The notes beneath the pieces were generated by a model. That model searched no databases. It worked only from the letters and a program-made list of their open reading frames with translations, and had not been told where the DNA came from. DNA of 64,000 nucleotides from Jannaschia marina (GTDB lineage: Bacteria > Pseudomonadota > Alphaproteobacteria > Rhodobacterales > Rhodobacteraceae), in contig NZ_JABVAX010000001.1 of NCBI RefSeq assembly GCF_013404595.1, forward strand, positions 310,001-374,000. The letters run 5' to 3'. How positions within the stretch are numbered: position 1 is the first letter of the stretch; each line of letters opens with the position of its first letter. Made by a program: the position numbers and the translations under genes. Shown one piece after another: positions 36,761 to 46,465 of this stretch.

Positions 36761-37752
36761 CCGAGCCGCACCTGCATGCGGCCGGTCTCGATGCCGCGGC
36801 GGTTCACGATCGGTCCGTGCATAAGCCGCCGCGCCACCGGAGCCTCGGCCGACAACGCGCCGAGCCGCACGAGAAGCGCCGCGATGACGGCTTCCGATGC
36901 CCGCGTGGCCCCGTCGACGATCTTGAGCGCGACGCCCCGATCCAACTCCGGCAGGATCGCCACGAAGACGGCCTCCGCCCCGGTCTTGACCGCGACCCGG
37001 CCGTCCATCGCGTCCATGAGGTCGGTGCAGGCCCGGCCCGTGCCCGCGACGAGCATAGGCTCTGTCGCCATCGCGCGGGTCAGTCGCGCCATGGCCGAGG
37101 CGCGCGCGTCGCCATCGGGCCGTGCCGCGGCGAAGGCCCCCATCGCACGCCCGAGCGCGTCGAGGCGCGTGGCGAAGTTCGGGGCCGAGCAGCCGTCGAT
37201 GCCATATCCCGGGCTCTCCATGCCCGTCACCTCCTCGAAGGTGCGGCGCACGGCAAGCTGCACCGGATGATCGGGCTCCACGTATTCCGGCCCGGCCCCG
37301 AGATGCCGCGACAGCATCAGGAACCCGGCGTGCTTGCCCGAGCAGTTGTTGTGCAGCTGGCAGGGCGTTTCGTCCGCGCGGATCAGTTCGGCCGCAGCCG
37401 TCTCGGCGTAGGGCATATGCGCGCCGCACCGCAGGTCGGCCTCGCCCAGCGACAGATCGGAAAGCCAGGCGCGCACGCGCTCCACATGCGCCGCCTCGCC
37501 CTGGTGCGAGGCGCAGGCCAGCGCAAGCCGCGCATCGCTCAGGTCGCGGCCCGCGCCCGACTCCAGAAGGGGCAGCGCCTGGATCATCTTGCACGACGAC
37601 CGGGGGTAGATCACCGCGCCCGGATCGCCCCAGGCCTCGATCACCTCGCCCCGTCCGTCGCAGATAACGGCGTGGCCACGATGCACCGACTCGATCCGGT
37701 CGCCCCGGATCACCTCGACCAGATCGACGGCCCCGTGGCTTACCTCGGTCAT
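36757..37752 (-). CDS. Asparaginase, rhizobial ReAV type
   Basis: This 331-residue protein belongs to the asparaginase II family typified by Rhizobium etli ReAV, unrelated to the E. coli enzymes. Active-site residues match in spacing: S52-x2-K55 in RSSCKMIQ, the zinc-site C137 and K140 in NNCSGKHAG, and D186 and C188 in GIDGCSAP. It should hydrolyse asparagine to aspartate and ammonia in the cytoplasm. It has no signal peptide. It is convergent with the hybrid kinase. Confidence 0.88.
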   Translation of the reverse strand: MTEVSHGAVDLVEVIRGDRIESVHRGHAVICDGRGEVIEAWGDPGAVIYPRSSCKMIQALPLLESGAGRDLSDARLALACASHQGEAAHVERVRAWLSDLSLGEADLRCGAHMPYAETAAAELIRADETPCQLHNNCSGKHAGFLMLSRHLGAGPEYVEPDHPVQLAVRRTFEEVTGMESPGYGIDGCSAPNFATRLDALGRAMGAFAAARPDGDARASAMARLTRAMATEPMLVAGTGRACTDLMDAMDGRVAVKTGAEAVFVAILPELDRGVALKIVDGATRASEAVIAALLVRLGALSAEAPVARRLMHGPIVNRRGIETGRMQVRLG

Positions 37753-37906
37753 GCCCCTGCTCCCATGCGCAAAAAATTGCCACCCGGGGTTTTCCCAGGG
37801 CCGATTGCCGGGCTATCATTCCGCCGCAGTTAAGGGAACCGGGCGTGCCCCGACGACGAGCCGGACGAAACCGGTCGGGCGGGCCGCCGACGAGAGGCAG
37901 AGACAC

Positions 37907-38440
37907 ATGAAGCTCACGAATATCGCGTCCGTCCTGACGTCGGCCCTTGCGGCCGCCATTCTGGCCCTGCCGGCCGCCGCGCAGGACAGCTCGAACCGCG
38001 TCAACACCGAGACGGACTGGTCCGTCTTCGTGGAGGACAACCCGACGCAGTGCTGGATCGTCAGCGCGCCCAAGTCGATCCGAAACACCCGCGACGGACA
38101 GGAGGTGGCCGCGCGCCGCGGCGATATCCGCCTCTTCGTCAGTTACTGGCCAGGCAGCGACAAGAAGGGCGAGGTCTCGGCCACCGGCGGCTACCCCTAT
38201 GCCGACGGTTCCACCGTCACCATCCAGATCGGCTCGGACGCCTTCGAGATGTTCACCGACGGGGAACTCGCCTGGGCCGCGTCGCCCACCGACGACGAAC
38301 GTATCATCACGGCCATGAAGCGCGGCGCGCAGGCCGTGGTCGTTGGCCGTTCGGGCCGGGGAACGCGCACGGAAGACACCTTCAGCCTGCTCGGCTTCAC
38401 CGCCGCCGTCGCCGACGCCGAGAACCGCTGCGGCTCCTGA
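37907..38440 (+). CDS. Invasion-associated locus B (IalB) family secreted protein
   Basis: This 177-residue protein has a signal peptide (cleavage near LPAAAQ, about residue 25) and the IalB pattern: WSVFVEDNPTQCWIVSAPK, RRGDIRLFVSYWPG, GDAFEMF-like GSDAFEMFTDGELAWA, and RGTRTEDTFSLLGFTAA. Two cysteines (near residues 50 and 175) may form a disulfide. The family is common in free-living alphaproteobacteria despite its name, and its biochemical role is not known. GAGAGG lies upstream of the ATG at 37907. Confidence 0.88.
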   Translation: MKLTNIASVLTSALAAAILALPAAAQDSSNRVNTETDWSVFVEDNPTQCWIVSAPKSIRNTRDGQEVAARRGDIRLFVSYWPGSDKKGEVSATGGYPYADGSTVTIQIGSDAFEMFTDGELAWAASPTDDERIITAMKRGAQAVVVGRSGRGTRTEDTFSLLGFTAAVADAENRCGS

Positions 38441-38456
38441 GCCGGGCCGCCCCGGC
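38441..38456 (+). terminator. Hairpin directly after the IalB-like gene
   Basis: GCCGGG (38441-38446) and CCCGGC (38451-38456) pair perfectly around CCGC, starting right after the stop codon. A T-rich stretch (TTTGTGATTTT) follows within six bases. It is a plausible, though not perfect, intrinsic terminator. Confidence 0.5.
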
Positions 38457-38461
38457 GGCAT

Positions 38462-38490
38462 TTGTGATTTTGGCCGGGCGTCCCTATATG
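38462..38490 (+). promoter_or_regulatory. Probable sigma-70 promoter of rlmN
   Basis: TTGTGA at 38462-38467 and TATATG at 38485-38490 are separated by exactly 17 bases. Transcription would start near 38497, about 34 bases before the rlmN ATG. Confidence 0.6.
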
Positions 38491-38530
38491 GGGCGCTCGT
38501 TTCGTTTCTCGCCGGCCCGGAGGCCCCGCC

Positions 38531-39709
38531 ATGCATGCGCCCGTCACGCAGGACGTCCACACGATCCCGCGCAAGCTGCCCGAGAGCGGCAGGACGAACC
38601 TGATCGGCCTGACCCGCCCGGCCCTGCGCGCCGCGCTCGTCGAGATCGGTATCCCCGAGAAGCAGGCGAAGATGCGCACCGGCCAGCTCTGGCAGTGGAT
38701 CTACCACTGGGGCGTGCGCGACTTCGCGGCGATGACGAACCTGTCTAAGGACATCCGCGCGCGCCTTGCCGAGAGTTTCACGCTCGACCTGCCCGAACTC
38801 GTCACCCGTCAGGTGTCGGAGGACGGGACGCGCAAGTACCTCGTCCGCATCGCCGGCGGGCACGAGGTCGAGGTCGTCTACATCCCTGAGGAGGGGCGCG
38901 GCACGCTCTGCGTGTCGAGCCAGGTCGGCTGCACGCTGACCTGTTCCTTCTGCCACACCGGCACGCAGAAGCTGGTGCGCAACCTGACAGCAGGCGAGAT
39001 CGTGGGCCAGGTCATGCTGGCGCGCGACGACCTCGGCGAATGGCCCGAGCCGGGGGTCGGCACGGGTGAGGCGGGGCCGCGCCTTCTGTCGAACATCGTG
39101 CTCATGGGCATGGGCGAGCCGCTCTACAACTTCGAGAACGTGCGCGACGCCATGAAGATCGCCATGGACGGGGAGGGCATCGCGCTCGGCCGCCGGCGCA
39201 TCACGCTCTCGACCTCGGGCGTCGTCCCCGAGATCGCCCGCACGGCGCAGGAGATCGGTTGTCTGCTGGCCGTCAGTTTCCACGCGACGACGGATGCGAC
39301 CCGCGACATCCTCGTGCCGATCAACAAGCGCTGGAACATCGAGACGCTCCTCGCCGCGCTCCGGGAGTACCCGAAGGCGACCAACTCCGAGCGGATCACC
39401 TTCGAATACGTCATGCTCGACGGCGTGAACGACAGCGACGCGGATGCGCATCGCCTCGTGGAGCTGCTCGAAGGCATCCCGGCGAAGGTGAACCTCATCC
39501 CCTTCAACGAATGGCCCGGTGCGCCCTACAAGCGGTCGTCGAACAACCGAATCCGCGCCTTCGCCACGATCCTGATGCAGGCCGGCTACGCCTCGCCGAT
39601 CCGCACGCCGCGGGGCGAGGATATCATGGCCGCCTGCGGGCAACTCAAGTCGGCGACCGAGCGCCAGCGCAAATCGCGCGCGCAGATCGCGGCCGAGACG
39701 GGCCTCTAG
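38531..39709 (+). CDS. rlmN: Dual-specificity 23S rRNA/tRNA adenine-C2 methyltransferase RlmN
   Basis: This 392-residue radical SAM enzyme methylates C2 of A2503 in 23S rRNA and A37 in some tRNAs. The radical SAM cluster motif is [11 protein letters not shown] (CxxxCxxC), followed by [14 protein letters not shown], and the methyl-carrying cysteine is in [10 protein letters not shown] near the C-terminus. [12 protein letters not shown] holds the other catalytic cysteine. Length and order are standard. Confidence 0.96.
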   Translation: MHAPVTQDVHTIPRKLPESGRTNLIGLTRPALRAALVEIGIPEKQAKMRTGQLWQWIYHWGVRDFAAMTNLSKDIRARLAESFTLDLPELVTRQVSEDGTRKYLVRIAGGHEVEVVYIPEEGRGTLCVSSQVGCTLTCSFCHTGTQKLVRNLTAGEIVGQVMLARDDLGEWPEPGVGTGEAGPRLLSNIVLMGMGEPLYNFENVRDAMKIAMDGEGIALGRRRITLSTSGVVPEIARTAQEIGCLLAVSFHATTDATRDILVPINKRWNIETLLAALREYPKATNSERITFEYVMLDGVNDSDADAHRLVELLEGIPAKVNLIPFNEWPGAPYKRSSNNRIRAFATILMQAGYASPIRTPRGEDIMAACGQLKSATERQRKSRAQIAAETGL

Positions 39710-39715
39710 GGGGCG

Positions 39716-39781
39716 TCACCGTTTCTTGCGGCGGGGCAGGATCACGTCGAGGACGAAGCGGAACGCGTCAATCTCGGCCAT
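39716..39781 (-). CDS. Possible 21-residue basic peptide
   Basis: An ATG at 39781 is preceded by GGAG at seven bases, an ideal ribosome site, and opens a 21-codon frame that starts MAEIDAFRFVLDVILP and ends RRKKR before a TGA. It could be a short amphipathic peptide. It lies between the convergent rlmN and TauE/SafE genes. I know no family; it may be chance. Confidence 0.3.
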   Translation of the reverse strand: MAEIDAFRFVLDVILPRRKKR

Positions 39782-39850
39782 GGGATCACTCCGGGTCAGG
39801 CAGGATTCGCGATGCACATACCGCGATGCCGTGACGGTGCCGTGACACCG

Positions 39851-40609
39851 TCAGACCCACTCCCACATCAGCCGCAGCGCCATCGCCGTCGTCACCACCA
39901 CGAGAAGCGGCTTGATGAGCCGCGCGCCTCGGCCCACCGCCAGCCGCGTGCCCATCTGGGCCCCCGCGACCTGCGCCGCGCCCATGGCGAGGCCGACGAC
40001 CCACCAGGGCTCGGCGATCACGGCGAAGGTCAGGAGGCCGCCGAGGTTCGACGCCGCGTTGAGCAGCTTCGATTCCGCCGTCGCCCGGAGCACGCCGCGC
40101 CCGGCCAGAAGGACGAAGCCGAGCATGTAGAAGCTGCCCGCCCCCGGCCCGAGCAACCCGTCGTAGAACCCGACGACCGGCACGAGCGTCGCGGCAAAGA
40201 GGAGCGGCGTGACCCGTTGTGCCCGATCCAGATCGTCGAGGCCGGGCTTCAGCGCCACGAAGAGCGCCACCGCGATCAGCAGGATCGGCAGGCCGAGGCG
40301 CAGGGTGTCGACCGGCAGCAGCGTCACGCAGAGCGCGCCCGCGATGGAGGCGACGAAGGCCGCGAGCGCCATCGGCCATTGCGCGCGCAGGTCCACCAGC
40401 CCGGCGCGTGCATAGGCTATGGCGGCCGAGGCGGGGGCGAAGATGCCCTGCACCTTGTTCGTCGCGATCGCCGTCACCGGGTCGGCCCCGGCCAGCACCA
40501 GCGCGGGTACGGTCACGAGGCCCCCGCCGCCGGCGATGCTGTCGATGAAACCCGCGATCAGCGCGGCCAGGACGAGGAGGAGAACGATCTCCGCCGCGAT
40601 GTCAGCCAC
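39851..40609 (-). CDS. TauE/SafE family sulfite exporter-like protein
   Basis: This 252-residue membrane protein has about eight helices and the family repeats: GFIDSIAGGGGLVTVPALVLAG with TNKVQG in the first half, and GFYDGLLGPGAGSFYMLGF in the second. The family exports sulfite, sulfoacetate or other organosulfur anions. The substrate is unknown. It overlaps the end of serB by eight bases on the same strand. Confidence 0.9.
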   Translation of the reverse strand: MADIAAEIVLLLVLAALIAGFIDSIAGGGGLVTVPALVLAGADPVTAIATNKVQGIFAPASAAIAYARAGLVDLRAQWPMALAAFVASIAGALCVTLLPVDTLRLGLPILLIAVALFVALKPGLDDLDRAQRVTPLLFAATLVPVVGFYDGLLGPGAGSFYMLGFVLLAGRGVLRATAESKLLNAASNLGGLLTFAVIAEPWWVVGLAMGAAQVAGAQMGTRLAVGRGARLIKPLLVVVTTAMALRLMWEWV

Positions 40610-41477
40610 GGAAATCGTCCCGGTGATAGCCCTGCAGGTACAGAAGCGACGTCAGGTCGCCGTGGTTCACCCGCAGGCCCGCCTCGGCCTGCACCGCCGG
40701 TTTCGCGTGCAGCGCCACGCCCATGCCGGCGCGCGTGAGCATCCCGAGGTCGTTCGCCCCGTCGCCAACGGCCAGCACATCGGCGTCCGAAATCCCCATC
40801 TCGGCGGTGAACGCCTCCAGCGCGTCGACCTTCGCCTGCTTCCCGAGGATCGGCGTGCCTGGCTCCCCGGTCAGCTTGCCGTCGGCCACCAGAAGCGTGT
40901 TGGCCCGGTTCCAGTCGAAACCGAGCCGCGCGGCGATGGCAGAGGTGAAGGCCGTGAACCCGCCCGACACGAGTGCCGCCTTGGCACCGTTCGCCTTCAT
41001 CGTCGCCAGCAGGGCCGGCCCGCCGGGCATCAGCGTAATCCGCTCGGCCAGCACCCGGTCGATCACGCCTGCGTCCAGCCCGCGCAGAAGACCCACGCGC
41101 TCCCGCAGCGCCCCTTCGAAGTCGATCTCGCCATTCATGGCCCGCGCGGTGATCGCGGCCACACGCGCGCCGACCCCGGCCTCGGCCGCCAACTCGTCGA
41201 TGCATTCCTGCTCGATCATGGTCGAATCCATGTCCGCCAGCAGGAGCCGCTTCCTGCGCCCCTCGGCCGGCACGACGTTCAGGTCGATGCCCATCGCGTC
41301 CATCTCGGCCCGCGTCGCCTCCAGCGTATCGGGCAGCCGGGGCAGGTCGAACTCCGCGGCGACGCCCCGGTCGAGCCAGCGCGCCTCTCCGCCACCCCAG
41401 CCGTTGCGGAGCGCCTCGACCAACGGCAGCTCGATCGACGGTGCTTTGGGCGCAGAGGTCAGGACGGTGACGTACAT
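40602..41477 (-). CDS. serB: Phosphoserine phosphatase
   Basis: This 291-residue HAD enzyme performs the last step of serine synthesis. HAD motif I is LADMDSTMIEQECIDELA, motif II is LVSGGFTAFT, and motif III/IV is AVGDGANDLGML with a preceding lysine in GKQAK. An N-terminal region of about 75 residues is ACT-like, as in other SerB proteins. It is divergent from serC-serA, with 150 bases between, so the pathway is split over one control region. Confidence 0.94.
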   Translation of the reverse strand: MYVTVLTSAPKAPSIELPLVEALRNGWGGGEARWLDRGVAAEFDLPRLPDTLEATRAEMDAMGIDLNVVPAEGRRKRLLLADMDSTMIEQECIDELAAEAGVGARVAAITARAMNGEIDFEGALRERVGLLRGLDAGVIDRVLAERITLMPGGPALLATMKANGAKAALVSGGFTAFTSAIAARLGFDWNRANTLLVADGKLTGEPGTPILGKQAKVDALEAFTAEMGISDADVLAVGDGANDLGMLTRAGMGVALHAKPAVQAEAGLRVNHGDLTSLLYLQGYHRDDFRG

Positions 41478-41559
41478 GGGTTTCCTTTCGGGAACGGCGC
41501 CGAGACGCGCGCGACGGTTTCGCGCGCCTTAGCCCGATAATCGGCCTTGCGCGACCCCC

Positions 41560-41620
41560 CGGATCCCAATACCGACGTCGATGGGACACCCTTCCCCAAC
41601 GAAGGGCGCATATCTGCAAG
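41560..41620 (+). ncRNA. Candidate serC leader RNA element
   Basis: Before serC, CCCTTC (41589-41594) and GAAGGG (41601-41606) form a perfect hairpin with a CCCAAC loop, 21 bases before the serC ATG and close to its ribosome site (AAGGA at 41619-41623). A conserved serC RNA motif upstream of serC-serA operons was described by comparative genomics in Rhodobacterales-type alphaproteobacteria. Location and gene context match; the full consensus could not be checked here. Confidence 0.4.
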
Positions 41621-41627
41621 GATAGAC

Positions 41628-42755
41628 ATGACAGATCTACCGACCCCGGCCGCGCGGCCGGCAAATCCGCGTTTTTCGTCCGGCCCCTGCGCCAAGCACC
41701 CGGGCTTTTCCCTCGACAAACTCGCTGACGCGCCGCTGGGCCGCTCGCACCGCGCGGCACCCGGCAAGGCTAAGCTGAAGGCCGCGATAGACCGCACCCG
41801 CGCCGTCCTGGGCGTGCCCGACGACTACCGCATCGGCATCGTGCCCGCCTCCGACACCGGCGCCTACGAGATGGCGATGTGGACGATGCTGGGCGCGCGC
41901 CCCGTCACCATGCTGGCCTGGGAAAGCTTCGGCGCAGGCTGGGTGACCGACGTCGTCAAGCAGCTCAAGCTCGACGCCGACGTGCGCACCGCCGACTATG
42001 GCGCGCTGCCCGACCTGAACATCCCCGCCGATCGCGACATCTGCTTCACTTGGAACGGCACGACCTCGGGCGTGCGCGTGCCGAACGCCGACTGGATCGC
42101 CGACGACCGCACCGGCCTCACCCTCTGCGACGCGACCTCCGCCGCATTCGCGATGGACCTGCCGTGGCAGAAGCTCGATGTGACGACCTTCTCCTGGCAG
42201 AAGGTTCTGGGCGGGGAGGGAGCGCATGGCGTCCTGATCCTGTCGCCCCGCGCCGTCGAACGGCTCGAAAGCTACACGCCGCCCTGGCCCCTGCCCAAGA
42301 TCTTCCGCCTCACCAAGGGCGGCAAGCTGATCGAGGGGATCTTCGAGGGCGCGACGATCAACACGCCGTCGATGATGGCGGTGGAGGACTACCTCGTCGC
42401 CCTCGACTGGGCCGAAGGGCTCGGCCTGCCGGGCTTGATCGCCCGCGCCGACGAGAGCGCGCGCCACGTCTGGGACTTCTGCGACAACCGCGACTGGATC
42501 GCCAACCTCGCGGAAGACGACGCGACACGCTCGACCACGTCGGTCTGCCTGAAGTTCACCGACCCGGACCTGCCCGCCGACTTCGCCAAGCGCGTGGTGA
42601 AGCGGCTCGAGGCCGAGGGCGTCGCCCTCGACATCGGCAGCTATCGCGACGCCCCGGCCGGCCTGCGCATCTGGTGCGGCTCCACGGTGGAGCCCTCGGA
42701 CGTCGCGGCGCTCCTGCCGTGGATCGAGTGGGCCTATCAGACCGAGCGCGATTGA
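41628..42755 (+). CDS. serC: Phosphoserine aminotransferase
   Basis: This 375-residue PLP-dependent class V aminotransferase converts 3-phosphohydroxypyruvate to phosphoserine. The N-terminus [16 protein letters not shown] is typical, and the PLP lysine is in [16 protein letters not shown], followed by [20 protein letters not shown]. The ATG at 41628 has AAGGA five bases upstream, while the start at 41547 would lie inside the leader. serA follows after 99 bases. Confidence 0.95.
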   Translation: MTDLPTPAARPANPRFSSGPCAKHPGFSLDKLADAPLGRSHRAAPGKAKLKAAIDRTRAVLGVPDDYRIGIVPASDTGAYEMAMWTMLGARPVTMLAWESFGAGWVTDVVKQLKLDADVRTADYGALPDLNIPADRDICFTWNGTTSGVRVPNADWIADDRTGLTLCDATSAAFAMDLPWQKLDVTTFSWQKVLGGEGAHGVLILSPRAVERLESYTPPWPLPKIFRLTKGGKLIEGIFEGATINTPSMMAVEDYLVALDWAEGLGLPGLIARADESARHVWDFCDNRDWIANLAEDDATRSTTSVCLKFTDPDLPADFAKRVVKRLEAEGVALDIGSYRDAPAGLRIWCGSTVEPSDVAALLPWIEWAYQTERD

Positions 42756-42854
42756 TAGTCGCGGCCGATTTCAGGCCGCACTGAAATTCCGTACAAAATG
42801 CCAAATCCGGTCCCGGAGTTGGTACGAAACGTTCAAAACACAGGACCAGACACC

Positions 42855-44447
42855 ATGGCCCCCAAAGTTCTCATCTCCGACAAACTCTCCGACGCCGCCG
42901 TCCAGATCTTCCGCGACCGGGGCATCGACGTGACCTTCGAGCCCGGCCTCGGCAAGGACAAGGACGCGCTCCTCGCCGCCATCAAGGACTACGACGGCCT
43001 CGCCATCCGCTCCGCCACCAAGGTGACCGAGAAGCTCCTGGCCGAGGCACCGAACCTCAAGGTCATCGGCCGCGCCGGCATTGGCACCGACAACGTCGAC
43101 AAGGACGCCGCCTCCAAGAAGGGCGTGATCGTGATGAACACGCCCTACGGCAATATGATCACGACGGCCGAGCACGCTATCGCCATGATGTTCGCCGTCG
43201 CCCGCCAGATCCCCGAGGCGAATGCCTCGACCCATTCTGGAAAATGGGAAAAATCGCGCTTCATGGGGGTGGAGCTCTCGGGCAAGACCCTGGGCGTCAT
43301 CGGGGCCGGCAACATCGGCGGCATCGTCTGTGACCGCGCGCGCGGCCTCAAGATGAAGGTCGCCGCCTATGACCCCTTCCTGTCCGAGGAACGCGCGACC
43401 AAGCTGGGCGTGGAGAAGGTCGAACTCGATGACCTGCTGACCCGCGCCGATTTCATCACCCTGCACGTCCCCTTCACCGAGCAGACGAAGAACATCCTCT
43501 CGCGCGAGAACATCGCCAAGCTGAAGAAGGGTGTGCGCATCGTGAACTGCGCGCGCGGCGGCCTCGTCGACGAGGAAGCCCTGGCCGAGGCACTGAAGTC
43601 CGGCCACGTCGCCGGTGCCGCCTTCGACGTCTTCGCCGTCGAGCCCGCCACCAACTCGCCGCTTTTCAATCTCCCGAACGTCGTCGTCACCCCGCACCTC
43701 GGCGCGGCCACGACCGAAGCGCAGGAGAATGTCGCCCTGCAAGTGGCCGAGCAGATGTCGGATTACCTGCTGACGGGTGCCGTGACGAACGCGCTCAACA
43801 TGCCCTCGGTCACCGCCGAGGAGGCCAAGGTCATGGGCCCCTGGGTCAAGGTGGCCGAGCATCTCGGGGCCTTCGTCGGGCAGATGACCGACGAGCCGAT
43901 CAAGGCCATCGAGATCATCTACAACGGCTCCGTCGCAACGATGAACCTCGATGCGCTCAACTGCTCGGCCATCGCGGGCGTGATGAAGGCGACGAACCCC
44001 GATGTGAACATGGTCTCGGCCCCCGTGGTCGCCCGGGAGCGCGGTGTCGAGATTTCGACCACCCGGCAGGACAAGACCGGGGCCTTCGACGGCTATATCA
44101 AGCTGATCGTGAAGACCGACACGCGCGAGCGATCCATCGCCGGCACGGCCTTCTCCGACGGCAAGCCGCGGTTCATCCAGATCAAGGGCATCAACATCGA
44201 CGCCGAGGTCGGCGCGCACATGCTCTATACGACGAACGAGGACGTGCCGGGCATCATCGGCACGCTCGGACAGACGATGGGTGAAAACAGCGTGAACATC
44301 GCCAACTTCACCCTCGGCCGGTCGGACCGGGGGCAGGATGCCATCGCGCTCCTTTACCTCGACGATCAGCCGCCCGCCCATGTGATCGAGAAGCTCTGCG
44401 CGACGGGGATGTTCCAGAACGTCTCGCCGCTGCAGTTCAACGTCTGA
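42855..44447 (+). CDS. serA: D-3-phosphoglycerate dehydrogenase
   Basis: This 530-residue long-form SerA catalyses the first step of serine synthesis. The catalytic and NAD domains have GRAGIGTDNVD, VIGAGNIGG, NCARGGLVDEEAL and TPHLGAATTEAQ. An intervening domain and a C-terminal ACT domain (TTNEDVPGIIGTLGQTMGE) follow. In the gap after serC, GCGGCC (42761-42766) and GGCCGC (42774-42779) form a hairpin around seven bases that may tune expression of serA relative to serC. Confidence 0.96.
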   Translation: MAPKVLISDKLSDAAVQIFRDRGIDVTFEPGLGKDKDALLAAIKDYDGLAIRSATKVTEKLLAEAPNLKVIGRAGIGTDNVDKDAASKKGVIVMNTPYGNMITTAEHAIAMMFAVARQIPEANASTHSGKWEKSRFMGVELSGKTLGVIGAGNIGGIVCDRARGLKMKVAAYDPFLSEERATKLGVEKVELDDLLTRADFITLHVPFTEQTKNILSRENIAKLKKGVRIVNCARGGLVDEEALAEALKSGHVAGAAFDVFAVEPATNSPLFNLPNVVVTPHLGAATTEAQENVALQVAEQMSDYLLTGAVTNALNMPSVTAEEAKVMGPWVKVAEHLGAFVGQMTDEPIKAIEIIYNGSVATMNLDALNCSAIAGVMKATNPDVNMVSAPVVARERGVEISTTRQDKTGAFDGYIKLIVKTDTRERSIAGTAFSDGKPRFIQIKGINIDAEVGAHMLYTTNEDVPGIIGTLGQTMGENSVNIANFTLGRSDRGQDAIALLYLDDQPPAHVIEKLCATGMFQNVSPLQFNV

Positions 44448-44453
44448 GCGGCG

Positions 44454-45200
44454 ATGCCCTACGCCGTCGGCGATCTGCACGGGTATTCCGGTCAACTCGA
44501 CCGGGTGCTGGCGCTGATCGAGGCCGACGGCGGGGCTGACGCGCCCGTCGTCTTCCTAGGCGACTACGTCGACCGGGGGCCGGACGCGCGCGGCGTGCTA
44601 GAGCGGCTGATCGCCGGTCGGGCGGCCGGGCGCGACTGGACCTGCCTGCTGGGCAATCACGATCATCTCTTCCTGCGGTTCCTGCAAGACGGGACGACGA
44701 CGGAACTCGCCGTCGGGCCGGACGTCAACTGGCTGCATCCCCGGGGCGGCGGCGCGACGACGCTGGCGTCCTACGGCCTCGACGTGCCGTTCGAGGCGCA
44801 GAAGACGGGCGCGCGCGGCGCGACGGCCCGTGCCGTGCTGCACGATCTCGCCCTTGCCGCCGTGCCCGCCGCGCATCGCGCCTTTCTCGAGAGCTGCCCG
44901 CGCTTGCACCGCACCGCGGATCACGTCTTCGTCCACGCCGGTCTGCGCCCCGGCGTCCCGGTTGGGGCGCAGGATCCGCACGACCTGATCTGGATCCGGG
45001 AGCCGTTCCTGTCGGACCCGCGCGACCACGGGGCGCTGGTCGTTCACGGGCACACGCCGCTTGACGCCGCGCGTCACCATGGCAACCGCGTGAACCTCGA
45101 CAGCGGGGCCGGCTTCGGCAAACCCGCAACCGTCGCCTGGATCGAGGGCCGCCGCGCGTGGTCGCTCACCGAGACGGGGCGGGTGGAACTCACGCCGTAA
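44454..45200 (+). CDS. Metallophosphoesterase, serine/threonine phosphatase type
   Basis: This 248-residue calcineurin-like phosphatase has the metal motifs GDLHG (near residue 6), GDYVDRG (about 36), GNHD (about 67) and VVHGHTP near the C-terminus. It resembles bacterial PrpA/ApaH-like phosphatases that dephosphorylate proteins or dinucleoside polyphosphates. The substrate is not clear. It starts six bases after serA, so it may be cotranscribed with the serine genes. Confidence 0.88.
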   Translation: MPYAVGDLHGYSGQLDRVLALIEADGGADAPVVFLGDYVDRGPDARGVLERLIAGRAAGRDWTCLLGNHDHLFLRFLQDGTTTELAVGPDVNWLHPRGGGATTLASYGLDVPFEAQKTGARGATARAVLHDLALAAVPAAHRAFLESCPRLHRTADHVFVHAGLRPGVPVGAQDPHDLIWIREPFLSDPRDHGALVVHGHTPLDAARHHGNRVNLDSGAGFGKPATVAWIEGRRAWSLTETGRVELTP

Positions 45201-45283
45201 CGTCGGCCTTTCGCACGGCCCCGTCTTTGTTCCAGAATTCTCCCGGGGGTCGGAGGCTGGCCCACGAGAAAGGGAGCCGTTCC

Positions 45284-46459
45284 ATGTCCGACATCGTCAT
45301 TCTCTCCGGTACGCGCACCGCGATCGGCACCTTCGGCGGCAGCCTCGCCGCCACGCCGCCGATCGAGCTTGCCGCCACGGTTTCGCGCGCCGCCATCGAA
45401 GGGGCCGGTCTCGACCCCACGCAGATCGGGCAGAGCGTCTTCGGCCACGTCATCAACACCGAGCCGCGCGACATGTACCTGAGCCGCGTCGCCGCGATGG
45501 GCGCCGGCGTGCCGGAGACGACGCCGGCGATGAACGTCAACCGTCTCTGCGGGTCGGGCGTGCAGGCCATCGTCTCGGGCGCGCAGGCGCTGATGCTGGG
45601 CGATGCGGACTTCGCGCTCGTCGGCGGGGCGGAGTGCATGTCACGCTCGCCCTATATCCTGCCAGACGCCCGCTGGGGCGCGAAGATGGGGGACGTGAGG
45701 GGCCTCGACATGATGCTGGGCGCACTGAACTGCCCCTTCGGAACGGGTCACATGGGCGTCACCGCCGAGAATGTCGCCGCCGAACACGGGATCACCCGCG
45801 ACGATCAGGACGCTTTCGCCGTCACCTCGCAGGAGCGGGCGGCAGCGGCGATCGCGGACGGACGTTTCGCCGATCAGATCACGCAGGTCATGGTGCAGCG
45901 CAAGCGCGAGATGGTCGCCTTCGACACCGACGAGCACCCGAAGCCGAGCGACATGGAGAGCCTCGGCCGGCTGCGCCCGGTCTTCCAGAAGGACGGGACG
46001 GTCACCGCGGGCAACGCCTCGGGCATCAATGACGGGGCCGCGGCGCTCGTGCTCGCCCGCGCCGAGGCGGCGGAGGCTGCCGGGCTCAAGCCCCGCGCGC
46101 GCATTCTGGGCTACGCGCACGCCGGCGTGCGACCGGAGGTCATGGGCATCGGGCCGGTGCCGGCCGTCCAGGCGCTGCTGAAGCGGACGGGTCTTGCCGC
46201 TGCGGACTTCGACGTCATCGAGTCGAACGAGGCCTTCGCCTCGCAGGCGCTGGCGGTGGCGCGGGACCTCGAGCTCGACCCGGCACGGGTGAACCCGAAC
46301 GGCGGGGCCATCGCGCTCGGCCATCCGGTCGGCGCGACCGGGGCGATCATCGCGGTCAAGGCGCTTCACGAACTCGAGCGGACAGGCGGCCGCCGCGCGC
46401 TGGTGACGATGTGCATCGGCGGCGGTCAGGGCATCGCGCTCGCGCTGGAGCGGATCTGA
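45284..46459 (+). CDS. Acetyl-CoA acetyltransferase (thiolase)
   Basis: This 391-residue thiolase has the nucleophilic cysteine in NRLCGSGVQAIVSG, the ESNEAFA motif, the GHPVGATGA histidine and the C-terminal CIGGGQGIAL cysteine. These enzymes join two acetyl-CoA or cleave 3-ketoacyl-CoA. It carries an N-terminus (MSDIVILSGTRTAIGTFGG) typical of biosynthetic or BktB-like thiolases. No other PHA or beta-oxidation gene adjoins it. GGGAG lies eight bases upstream. Confidence 0.92.
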   Translation: MSDIVILSGTRTAIGTFGGSLAATPPIELAATVSRAAIEGAGLDPTQIGQSVFGHVINTEPRDMYLSRVAAMGAGVPETTPAMNVNRLCGSGVQAIVSGAQALMLGDADFALVGGAECMSRSPYILPDARWGAKMGDVRGLDMMLGALNCPFGTGHMGVTAENVAAEHGITRDDQDAFAVTSQERAAAAIADGRFADQITQVMVQRKREMVAFDTDEHPKPSDMESLGRLRPVFQKDGTVTAGNASGINDGAAALVLARAEAAEAAGLKPRARILGYAHAGVRPEVMGIGPVPAVQALLKRTGLAAADFDVIESNEAFASQALAVARDLELDPARVNPNGGAIALGHPVGATGAIIAVKALHELERTGGRRALVTMCIGGGQGIALALERI

Positions 46460-46465
46460 AAGGGA

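Noticed and set aside
34307..39643. A very long open frame (1778 codons) on the minus strand
   Set aside because: It runs antisense to hspQ, the kinase, IalB-like and rlmN genes, is Arg/Gly/His-rich and has no domain; it is a by-product of high GC in the third codon position.
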